Part shown: one piece after another, positions 40,249-50,900 of the stretch | Layout of the letters: each line of letters begins with the position of its first letter | Position numbering within the stretch: position 1 is the stretch's first letter | Assembly: GCA_000149265.1 (NCBI GenBank) | Contig: CH003028.1 | Location: 8,369-72,368 of the forward strand | Origin: Ciona savignyi | Lineage: Eukaryota; Chordata; Ascidiacea; Phlebobranchia; Cionidae | Direction: 5' to 3' | Length of the DNA: 64,000 nt | The notes under the pieces: model-generated | What the model saw: the letters and a program-made list of their open reading frames with translations, nothing else | What the model was told of the DNA's origin: nothing | Database searches by the model: none | Translations under genes and position numbers: made by a program

Positions 40249-41190
40249 ATGTCAGAATTAAACGTTACTACTAACGTACCTGGCGTTATCCCTGTGAATC
40301 GCTTTACTCAACCGGAGTGGTTAATCGCTGAGATCTGCAATGTCTTTATTCTTCTTATTGTAACGTGGATGGTTTTGGCGATCTCTATCTACGGGGTTAG
40401 AAATGAAAAGTGGAAAAAGAAAAATGATGTCACGCACAAAAATGCACGGAACTTATATACGTCGTTGTTATGCGCTTTCGTAGTTAGTTATCTCAAAGCA
40501 ATATCAAACCAAGCCGTGATTAATGTCGGATATGGCGACTTATTGTCGGGAGCATGCTCGATTTCCATTAACATATCAATGGTGGGATATGTTCTAACTA
40601 CAATTACGATATTCATATTTCTGTGGCTCAAACAAGTTTCAATCTACCACCACCCAGCGATATCAGCCGTCTGTAACCATACGTTGAAGGCCGTAAGTTG
40701 GATCTGCTTGGTGATAACATGGGTTGGTTGTTTGACATTCGGTATCATATTCGCGTCTATAAATGAATACAAATCGTCAGAACGTGGTTGCATATCTCCT
40801 GGCCATTTAAAAGCATGGCCTTTATACACGGGGTTCAGTATCTTCTTCGCCGGTCAGTTATTGCTGTTGTTCATGTTTATCTATCTCCTACGAAAATGCA
40901 GCTCTGTATCAAACTCTGAACGAATCTCGGGCATCGTACGACGATCAACAGTTGTCGCATTCGTTTGTACAGTGGATAATATCATAACTGTGGTCATCTC
41001 AAGATTTGTAATTTCAATTAAAACCGCAGCTTACATCAGTTTAACTCTTTATGACCTTAACATGCTAATCAATTTACTGGTTCTTCTTCTTTCCTTTAAA
41101 TCTTGGAAAAGCATTGTTACGTCACCGTTACGTCACAAGGACAGACCCACCAACATGACAGGCCAGCAGACATGTACTACTGATCCTTAA
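40249..41190 (+). CDS. Seven-transmembrane protein, copy 1
   Basis: An uninterrupted frame of 313 residues from the ATG at 40,249. The frame stays open back to a good acceptor (ttacag ending at 40,222), so an upstream exon could add residues. Seven hydrophobic spans are visible: EICNVFILLIVTWMVLAI; SLLCAFVVSYLKAISN; ISMVGYVLTTITIFIFLWL; AVSWICLVITWVGCLTFG; FSIFFAGQLLLLFMFIYLL; STVVAFVCTVDNIITVV; SLTLYDLNMLINLLVLLL. The N terminus has an NVT glycosylation site. Cysteines before span 3 (GAC) and in loop 2 (RGC) could pair. There is no DRY or NPxxY motif, so it is not a standard rhodopsin-like receptor; I do not recognise the family. Ligand and function are unknown. Confidence 0.85.
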   Translation: MSELNVTTNVPGVIPVNRFTQPEWLIAEICNVFILLIVTWMVLAISIYGVRNEKWKKKNDVTHKNARNLYTSLLCAFVVSYLKAISNQAVINVGYGDLLSGACSISINISMVGYVLTTITIFIFLWLKQVSIYHHPAISAVCNHTLKAVSWICLVITWVGCLTFGIIFASINEYKSSERGCISPGHLKAWPLYTGFSIFFAGQLLLLFMFIYLLRKCSSVSNSERISGIVRRSTVVAFVCTVDNIITVVISRFVISIKTAAYISLTLYDLNMLINLLVLLLSFKSWKSIVTSPLRHKDRPTNMTGQQTCTTDP

Positions 41191-42138
41191 AACGCCGAAT
41201 CTAGTTCTTTCATCGCAAAGTAGCGACGACTGCCATTAAGATTTGTACATTGTGTATAGTAGTCATTTAACTGTGCATCCATTGTGGTATAATTTAGGGA
41301 AACAAAAAATTCGTGAAACATTACCAACACGTTTTAAACACATTTTTACTGGTTTTCTTTAAAAAGTTGATGTTTATTTTTCGTTCCGTTTCTTTACGCC
41401 CCATATTAATATAAAGAAATTATGCTGTAGAGGTTACCTTTGTATTAATGTTTGTTAATTTGTACCGAATATGTAGTGAAAATTTCAAGATAGTCCCGAG
41501 AGTGTTGACCACCTAATAACCATCACTATTTCGAAAACCAATTAAAAAAACGCTTTATGCTTCTGTAGAAACGTTTGGACCCCCTGATTACCGATTCAAA
41601 GTTCCCCTTTTTATAAATATCATATACTTTGTGTATGACGTTCGTTTTTACAAGCAGAAACTATTATGTCTTAGAAATACCAACCCAAACTGTTTAACCA
41701 TGTTTTTAAAGTTGATAGTTTAAATTAGCAATAAAATTACGAAAAGCGCTTTGCCTGTTTAATTGTTCGTTCTGGCTGGGATTCCCCGGACGTGATCGAT
41801 CGATAAGTTGTCATTTTTATCTAATACATCTCAGGAATCACTTTTAAAATTTTCAATTAGATATTACCTTTTGTTAAAATGGAACCTTAAAGCAAACCTG
41901 TTATGACGCTTTTTAATATGAGCGTGACCCATAAATGGCGCAACAGAGGGGGTTTGGGAGTATAACTTGTCAATATAGGGCAAGGTTCGGCAACATGCGC
42001 CTCCGGGGCCACATGCGATGTTTTATCCATCTAATGCGACTCCTCTTATTGCTACTCTAGCGAGCGCTTATTAAGTTTATTGCCTACCTATCAATGTGTG
42101 AAACCAAGAGAAGAACACTCGCGTCTTTATCTTACATA

Positions 42139-44865
42139 CACTGTTAAAAAAATGATGGTAAAATTTACAATATTTCCCATGCAGCACTTTTCATCGTATG
42201 TATGGTAAAATTTACCATTAATTCTAAGGAAAATTTACCCTTTTTTACAGTAATAATTGAATTTTACTAACAAATGTAGTAAATTTTACAATATTATCCC
42301 TTAAAAATTTACAACATTTCATAGTAAAAACATTTATTTGCTAATAAATGTTGTGAATTTTATTGTAAAAATTACAAATTTTTATTGTAATAAATCATGT
42401 TTTTACCAACATTTTTATTCAATTTTACAATATTCGATCACAGTAAATATTAATTTCAGGAATAATAATTACACTGATTTAGAGCAGTTTGTACTAAAAA
42501 TTACCAGATACAACACTAAAAGTTATCCAGAAAATCCACACTATTAAAATCAGATGATAGAAGATAAAAATAAGGAACAATGCGAACAGAAATGAACAGT
42601 TGTGTAGTTTAAAAGTGAAGAATGCAAAAAACAAATTTATCAAAAAGTCCAAGAACACAAGTTTTAACAAATTCCGGAACAGCAGTTAGTTCCATCTTCC
42701 ATGCACTGATTTATTGCATTGCACAAAAGCCTAACTTTAGGGCTTACATTGTGCCGTTTTGCTTTTTTAGTCTTTGAACCACACTCTCCTATTTTAGCGA
42801 AGTATCTGTGAAAAAATGTAACAATATTTATAATCAGGTGGCATTAAGGCTGAAGGATTGGGCATAGTGTTAAGGATGGTGCAAATAGTAAACCGCAAGG
42901 ACACTGCAATATATACACTATGGCATATGGAGTGGATTAAATGCACTATTACAAGTAAAATAAAATTACCTTTGCACAAATTCCAACAGGTTTTCTATTT
43001 TCTCTGTGTATACCATATTAAACACGTAGAATGAGCAGAATGTATACACTAATGCTTTGAAGAAATCTTCAAATCTTGCAGTCACTTCTTGTTCAATTGC
43101 CACATAAAATTATGTTGCTGACACTGGTGATTCATCTGTTTAAAAACAAAGCATTAAAGATCACGACTATTTTTACAAAGAGGTTTAGAGAGATACACCA
43201 AGGCGCTTCAATACACTGCTTCAGTCTGACACACTTCGGACATTTACATTTCTCATTTTTAGTATTACTGCAACTGTAATTTAGAAACCATTTGAATTTA
43301 TTAAAATAATTCACCTTTCTAAGAAAGATTTAACACAGAAACATAGCTGAACAATATGCGGTGGTGTGTAGAACGAGCTTTTCTATAGTCATGACATACC
43401 TATAACAGCAATGAATGGTGTTGCTGGTGCCCGTTCTCTAATTTCTGTGATGAGTGATTCTTTCTGAAAAAAAATATATATTAGTAGCATGGACAGGGTG
43501 GGCTCTGACTCACAGATGACCAAAAAGCATTTGTCTCTTTACCAACATCTATTAACAGTTAATAGATCAAAAAGGGTTTAACGCAAGTGCCACAGCACTA
43601 AATGTATACTCACAGCAAATGTTTGATAGAGCTGGGAAATATCTAGAAACATAGCTAAACAATAGTAGAATGAGCTTCAATACAGTCAGTCATGACATAC
43701 CTATAACAGCAATGAATGGGGTTGCTGGTGCTGATCTCTGATTTTTGTGATGAATGACTTTTTCTTTGCTATATTCTTCTAATAGCCATCCTTTATGTTC
43801 GGTGAAAACTTTGCTTGTGTCAGAGGACTCTGAACCCCCCCACCACTTGTTTCTGTATGCCACAGCCATATGATTCTTTTCTTTTCAAATTAGGTTTTGG
43901 GGTTGGCTCGGCTATATTTCCAAATTTCTTTAGCTTCCGCAGTAGTACATCCCTTTCAGATAGCTGAGATAAAATAGAGGCGAACTACATACATTCTATA
44001 GGTCTTGTTACGGATATTAACTATATAATTTCTATGTTTCACACGAGTCGGTGTGATAGTTTTAATTTTTAGCTCCATGCGGTCAGTTTTGGTTCGATAG
44101 TTAATCTAAAGTAATCTTAAATTGTGTTTGTTAATTTGATTTGTAATTAATAGTGTGTAAGGCTAATTAACCATTATATTTGAATTAGGGCAAATGGTAG
44201 AGAATCCACCCTAGAAATCGCATTCTTTCCTTTTAACGCTAATAGAACACAAGTGAAACCCAATCTGTGTTGGTTGATTTACGTGGAGACTTAGAGCCTT
44301 AGATAAAGGCTTCCAGCCAAGAGTTTGGGAATACCGTATAGGTTAAGAGGCGATCGCTGGGCACCATTACCCTTAGCAGCAAGTGGAGGCTGCAAAATAG
44401 AAGAAGAAATCTGGACTGGTTACTAGACTCTACATTATTTCTAGGGTCAGGTATCCATCTCTGGACAAACTCTACAGGTCTACATGGCCTACAAACAACG
44501 GTATTTAGACTAAATAAGCAAAATCAATACAGTAGTCATGCCTTGTATTAATTCGAACCTTTACACACACAAACTTTTCTTTCCTATAAGTTGAATATTA
44601 AATTAATTCTTATTTAATACCGGTAGCCTACACATTTAAGCTAGCCTAGCAAACTCTAAGACTATTCGGTTATAACGCGGACAAGTCTGGACAAGAATAA
44701 AACATTTTCGCGCCTAAAATCTATATCGTCTGTGATTGGCTAATCCATGATCAGCGGGAGGTGAAATAAATTTTACAACGAATTGTTGTAAAATCACTTT
44801 ACCCGTTGGTGTAGGTAAATTTTTACACGATTTTGAGGTAATATTTACGAATTTTTTTAACAGTG
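42139..44865. mobile_element. Inner transposon with CACTG ends and subterminal repeats
   Basis: The termini cactgttaaaaaaat and atttttttaacagtg are inverted and flanked by TA on both sides. Within about 300 bp of the left end and 100 bp of the right end, gtaaattttac-like motifs recur many times, a typical subterminal repeat pattern. At 2.7 kb it may hold transposase remains (see 42,665-43,970). CACTG ends suggest a CACTA/Chapaev-like group, but TA flanks do not settle the superfamily. Confidence 0.6.
42665..43970 (-). pseudogene. Coding remnants inside the inner transposon
   Basis: Minus-strand pieces have protein-like composition. They are LSERDVLLRKLKKFGNIAEP near 43,950, a segment with KGWLLEEYSKEKVIHHKN near 43,780, two copies of PATPFIAVIG (near 43,410 and 43,710), and a C-terminal-looking KVRLLCNAINQCMEDGTNCC near 42,700. 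The doubled piece reflects a tandem duplication of about 310 bp. I cannot name the protein. Frames shift between pieces; some of this may be exon structure. Confidence 0.4.
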
Positions 44866-45416
44866 TAGTGTTCCTTTTATTGCAAAAGTATTAATAGTTT
44901 TGCAGCTACCAGTGATTTTTATTTCAAGTAATATCAGTTAAAATGGCTCTTGAAGTGCAAAAGGTTGCCGACCCCTGGTATATACAGGGCAACGCGCGGC
45001 TCAACTTTATTATCTCCCGACTGATTAAACAGAGTATAGCAGTTTGCTACAAGTAGTGTCAGTTGGCGTTTGTTAGAAAACAATTATAGGTGTTGAAATA
45101 CGCACAAAATAACAAATTCACAAACCAACAATAAAAGCTTACTAACTATATGTATACGCTGTCCACTTTTTTGAATTACAAAATATAAGAACGCTTTATG
45201 AAAAAATCGAAGTGCCTTCTCTAAAAAAACTTTTAAACAATGGAAATAGCAATGAAATAAATAACATGTGGGAATGATACAAAGCCGATAACTAAGTGGA
45301 GGTTGCAATTGTACGTAATTTAGCCAGTTATTCCTTAAGCAATTAAACCCTTGATCTAGTTGTGGGAAACCCGTTGGTCTTTTTATAAATGTTAAGTAAT
45401 ACTGGTGTTTTAAATT

Positions 45417-45655
45417 ACACTTTGCGTCGCAGAATTTATCATGGCTATAGTCAGTTAATTCTAAGTTTAGTTTAACCCAAAATTACACTGGGTCAAGGCA
45501 ATGTCTATAAAGTGCCCTATATATATATATATATTATCCACTTTAAGCATTGAAGACACAGAAAGTAAGCTGCCGGGGTCGAGGGGTCCGATTATATTTT
45601 CCCGAGAGTATCTAGTCATGCGGGAAGTTGCTGAGATGAGGACAATTAATATTTG
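45417..45655. repeat. Dispersed repeat shared with 62.67-63.03 kb
   Basis: The blocks ttacactttgcg, gaatttatcatggc, tttaaccc, aagtgcc, taagcattgaagac, gccgggg and tagctgagat-like pieces occur in the same order here and at 62,670-63,035. Neither copy has a coding frame I trust. Confidence 0.65.
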
Positions 45656-46056
45656 GGCTAGTTTTCGACCACACAAATGGTCATTAAAGTGTTGACGAAC
45701 ATCCCTTAGAAATAGGAAGCTATCTGTACCTGCCATTATATAGAAAACAATAACTTGGATGGTGGAAATGACGATTCTATTGACAAACACGGAAGTTAAC
45801 TAAGCTTCTAAATAGGTAAAAGTGCTATCATTTATACAGGCAGTAACACATAAAAGGGAAATATGCGGCAATTTTAAACACAAACCCCACTAGACTTGTA
45901 TATAAATAGGCCTAGTCCTGTAGTACCCCAGCAGCGCGTATAAATTTAGGAATGTAGGGTATTCCGATAAGTGTTTTTACAATTAAATTACACCTAAATA
46001 TGTTTGTCTTATTATTTTCTTTATTTTTATATTAATTTACAGTGTTTGATAAAAGA

Positions 46057-47004
46057 ATGTCAGAGTTAAATGTTACCAGTAATGCACCTGCTGGCGTTAT
46101 CCCTTTAAATCGCTTTACTCAACCGGAGTGGTTAATCGCTGAGATCTGCAATGTCTTTATTCTTTTTATTGTAACGTGGATGGTTGTGGCGATCTTTATC
46201 TACGGGGTTAGAAATGAAAAGTGGAAAAAGAAAAATGATGTCACGCACAAAAATGCACGGAACTTATATACGTCGTTGTTATTTGCGTTCGTAGTCAGTT
46301 ATCTCACAGCAATATCAAACCAAGTCGTGTTTAACGTCGGCTACGGCAACTTGATGTCAGAGGCGTGCTCGACTTTATTTAAAATGTCAATGGTGGGATA
46401 TGTTCTAACTGCTATTGCGATCTTTATATTTCTGTGGCTCAAACAAGTTTCAATCTCCCACCACCCAGCGATATCAGCTCTTTGTAACAATACGTTGAAG
46501 GCCGTGAGTTGGATCTGTTTGGTGATTACATGTGTTGGCTGTTTGACATTCGGTATTATATTCGCATCTATAAATGACTACATATCGTCAGAACGTGGCT
46601 GTGTATCCCCGGCCCTTATGAAATCATGGCCTTTATACACGGGCTACAGTATCTTTTTTGCCGGTCAGACATTGCTGTTGTTGATGTTTATCTATCTCCT
46701 ACGAAAATGCAGCTCTTTATCAAACTCTGAACGAATCTCGGGCATCGTACGACGATCAACAGTTGTCGCATTCGTTTGTACAGTGGATAATATCATAACT
46801 GTGGTCATCTCAAGATTAGTAATTTCAATTAAAACCGCAGCTTATATCAGTTTAACCCTTTATGATATTAACATACTAATCAATTTACTGGTTCTTCTTC
46901 TTTCTTTTAAATCTTGGAAAAGCATTGTTATGTCACCGTTACGTCACACGAAGGACAAACCGACCAACATGACAAGTCAGCAGACATGTACTACTGATCT
47001 TTAA
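46057..47004 (+). CDS. Seven-transmembrane protein, copy 2
   Basis: An uninterrupted frame of 315 residues from the ATG at 46,057, again just after a ttacag acceptor (ending 46,042). It is nearly the same as copy 1 throughout, including NRFTQPEWLIAEICNVF, RNEKWKKKNDVTHKNARNLY, the seven hydrophobic spans and the SFKSWKSIV tail. Differences are scattered conservative changes (SISIN to STLFK before span 3; GHLKAW to ALMKSW in loop 2) and small length changes at both ends. Both frames are intact, which argues for selection or recent origin. Upstream and 3' flanking sequence is also shared, so the copies arose by segmental duplication. Family not recognised. Confidence 0.85.
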   Translation: MSELNVTSNAPAGVIPLNRFTQPEWLIAEICNVFILFIVTWMVVAIFIYGVRNEKWKKKNDVTHKNARNLYTSLLFAFVVSYLTAISNQVVFNVGYGNLMSEACSTLFKMSMVGYVLTAIAIFIFLWLKQVSISHHPAISALCNNTLKAVSWICLVITCVGCLTFGIIFASINDYISSERGCVSPALMKSWPLYTGYSIFFAGQTLLLLMFIYLLRKCSSLSNSERISGIVRRSTVVAFVCTVDNIITVVISRLVISIKTAAYISLTLYDINILINLLVLLLSFKSWKSIVMSPLRHTKDKPTNMTSQQTCTTDL

Positions 47005-47990
47005 AACGCCGAATCAGGTTCTTAAACAGTTCATCGCAAAGTAGCGACGACTGCCTTCAAGATTTGTACATTGTGTTTAGTCATTTAACTGTGCATCCAT
47101 TGTAGTAAAATTTAGAGAAAAAAATCGTGAAACATTACCAACACGTTTTAAACACATTTTTATGGATTTTCTTTAAAAAGTTGATGTTTATTTTGGTTTC
47201 ATTCCATTTCTTTACGCCCCATATTAATATAAAGAATTTATGCTGTAGAGGTTACTTTTGTATTGATGTTTGTTTATTTGTACCAAATGTGTAGTTAAAA
47301 ATTTTAAGGTAACCCCGAGATTGCTAACCACCTGATAACAACCATTATTTCCGAAATCAATTTGGAAAAAAATTGTACATTATGTTTAATATAGTAGTTT
47401 AATTGTGGAATATCAAAAAAGGGAAAAGTAGGAAACATTACCGATCGTCTAACTTTCATAACATATTGCTTATTTTCCCACCACGTTTTCATTACATTGT
47501 TTTAAATACATTATTATTAAACACTTCTAAAATTGTCAACTAGATTCAACCGTTCCTTCCAGCTAATACGGGACGTTAAAGCAACGATGCTATTCAAAAC
47601 GGACGTGACTGGGCCGTCTGTATAGTGCAAAACGCAGTTTAACTTTATTATCTGGTGACTGTTTAAGCAGGGTAGCAGTTTGTGGTAGCTAGAAAATATA
47701 TAGGCGTTGGAATACGCAGAAAATAATAACTACTTAAACAGAAACAACGCCTAACAACTATTTTGGACGCTGTATATTTTTTGAATTACAAAAAGAAAAA
47801 AAAAACTATTTAAGAACCATTTGTGGTGCTTCCCCTAAAATAACTTTTAAATAAAAAAATAGTAACAAAATTAATTGGGTAATGGCCAAATAATAAAATA
47901 TATTAATTTCTACCAATAATTAAAAAAAATGTTTCCTCAAAAATGACCATGCATCAAGCTATTTCTTTTTCTGACTAACGTTAACGATTT

Positions 47991-50900
47991 TTAGTCGAAG
48001 GGAATATACATTTTCAAAGCATTCCCCTGATCATCCTTCATCTCATCTACTCCGTGGGTCAATTCCAAGGTGCGTTTGTCCATCCTGGAGTAAAACTGTG
48101 TGGCATCCTTTACCTTGTAGGATGGATACCATCCCTTCTCCCCTGTTCTGTTGTTAGCACCATTAAAATAACCACTGGAGTTTGTTGCCTGGGTAAATAA
48201 AACATCTCCAATTTCCAAGTTTAGTTCCTCAGAATGTAAATTGCCTTTGTGAGTTAGAATAGCTTGATGAAATACCGCAGGCATGCCTAAACAACCACCA
48301 TATATATGATCCAAAGATACATAATTATCGAAGGCTTTCCAGTTTCGAACTTGCATGAGTTCATATGCGACCGTTGAAAGCTGAAATTTATAGGTTAGAA
48401 ACCTTAGGACACAAAATTGTCCAAACGATTAGTTTAGGGGTTATAGGCGTCGCCTTTTATCCGAAAGGTTACAGGTTCTGGTCGCTATCAAATCGGTTAT
48501 GTTTCTTAGCAATGTACGTAACAGAAATTGCCTGAACCCAGTGAGATAAAGGATTAAAGAGACATGCCAATTATACTGAACACTTCAATAGCTCCGGTAA
48601 CTCGGTGGCTACTAGGGTAATCTGACCATTGCCCTTATGTTAACGCTCTCACCGTTCTATTGTAAAGTGTCAATAGAAAATCGTTTCAAGTAAATGCTTT
48701 AAAACACTCATAAGCTAAAATGTTCTGCAGTAAATGCTTTATAGTTATAAATGTTCCTTTATAGTTTTAAATGCGGTAGTTAAGAACTGTTAAAACAAAC
48801 CTGGGTAAATGTTAAAACGCGTTTTACCTCTGAAGTTAAGGTACAAACAAGAAAGTCACATTTTGACAGCATCATAATATCAATTACGGCACCAATAAGA
48901 CCGTCAGTAGTCTCTTTTGTTTTTACAGTACTCGCATCAATTGAAAATCGTTTGCTTCCCAGGAAATTGAATTCGGGAAATTCCCTAGAATGCAATTAAA
49001 ACTTGTTATTACCATTTGTAATTTGCACAATATTATATAATGTAGCCTGTAGTGTGATAGGGAAGTAACGTTTAAATAAATAGAAAAATGTGTTTTTACC
49101 TTTGAGCTTCGTCCCAAACACCTGGATCGTCAGTAGCCAGGTAAATTCTACGCTGGACGACATTGCTTTTACCTTCTTTTTCAAGACGAAGTTCGTACTT
49201 ATCGTACCACTCCTTTACATAGATCATGAATTCGCTTAAATCTACAAAAGTGGCATATTCGCGAGGGGCTTCTAATTTGTCATTTCTTCGAACATGGACA
49301 CTGAAATAAATCATTTCCTGTCAATATTATAGACGCTGTGTAGTTATAATTATCAGTCATCTCTATAGGACTTACACATTATAATTAACTTGTAAGTTCT
49401 AGTCGTCAATATTAATTTTCTCTTTACTAATGTTCATCCACGTGAATTGGCGTAACAAGTATTGTTATCCCCATTCGTGAGATTGCCCACTGGGTTACCG
49501 GAGCTATTGCGGTGTGTTGTGTATGATTCACACGGTTATTCAATTTAGTAGACCAATCATTCCACTTACGTCAGGCAATTTTCTTCACGTGCATTTCCCA
49601 AGGACAGACCCGACAAGCTATAGCCACCAGTTTCAAATCTTGAAACTTTTCGAATCTTAACGCACTCACCCGACGATGGGTATGCTGAAATCGATCTTCT
49701 TTTCAAATCGATCTAATATCGTCTGCATCCATGGTTTGGGTCGCATCAAATAACTCAGTATATGCCCAGAGACCCACGCTCTCGGATTCCCATGAAAACT
49801 CTTTATTTCCAACCAAGTCTCATCAGAAATTGCAGCAGGTTTAAAGGCGAATCCCTTGCTCAATATAGGTTCCTCTAAATATGACAGCTTACCTTCACTC
49901 TGTCGGATTTTAGTTCCTTAATAGAAGTAAAATAATTTATTTAATGATTTAAAGTGAAAGATAAAACAACAATGGTTAAAAAGAATGTTCGAATTTTATG
50001 CATAAAACACAAAGTCAATTGGGTAATATCCCAGTTAAAAATATATATGTTCAGGTTACCAAATTATTATCGTGGATTGTATATGATTAAAATCTTTAAA
50101 TTATTTTGCTATATACCTTTATGCAATGTATCATGCGTTATATTAGTTTGAATGTCATTTAGTTTTACTTTAGTTGTTATCGCTAACAATTATCCTTATA
50201 TTTTATGATCTGTTTAATTATGGGTCCCATTTGGAAAATGGGACCACATATTGTTTTTGTCCGTTTTTTTTTCTTTTTTTTTTCATCAAACGCTTGACAG
50301 GCATGGCTTGTGTACCCAACATCTACCAAAAGGGGTAATGGAATCACAGTAAAACTTGGTAATTTGTTAGACAACATGGTCTTAATATGCAGAAACCAAT
50401 AATTTGGGTAATAAATCTAGGGGGATTACCCAGGGACGGTAAAAACCAAAACGGTATTTTTTTAAAAAAATTAGCTTTTTTGGGCATAGCGCGTAAACGC
50501 CTGCTCCAATTTGAATTAGATTAGGTGGAATGTAAGTGTATTAGTCACTGATTTAACATCTAGAAGAAATAAAAAAAATACTAGGGGAAATACCCCAAAA
50601 ATGAAGATTTATACCTAAACCATGATTGTGACAGGTATGATTTGTGGACCCGACATCTACCAAAAGGGGTAATAGAATCGCAATGAAAATTTGACATTTT
50701 TAGACAACATGGTTTAGATATACAGAAACCAAAATTTTAGGTGTTAAATCCAGGGAAATTCCCCTGGGACGTTAAAAACCAAAACGCTATTTTTTTTCTA
50801 AAAAATTAGCTTTTTTATGATAGCACTTGAACGGCTGCTTCAATTTTAAGCAGATTCGGTGAAATGTAAGTGCATTAGTCACTGATTTAACACTTAAAAG

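Larger units (their letters stand above)
41981..44978. mobile_element. hAT-like element interrupted by a CACTG element
   Basis: The left end caaggttcggcaac and right end gttgccgacccctg are imperfect inverted repeats of the same hAT type as the MITE at 2,848. Only about 160 bp (left) and 110 bp (right) belong to it; the rest is the inner element. The flanks (atataggg and gtatatacaggg) are not an exact 8-bp duplication. The homologous site next to 7TM copy 2, near 47,620, lacks the insertion, which supports a real insertion after the duplication. Confidence 0.65.
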
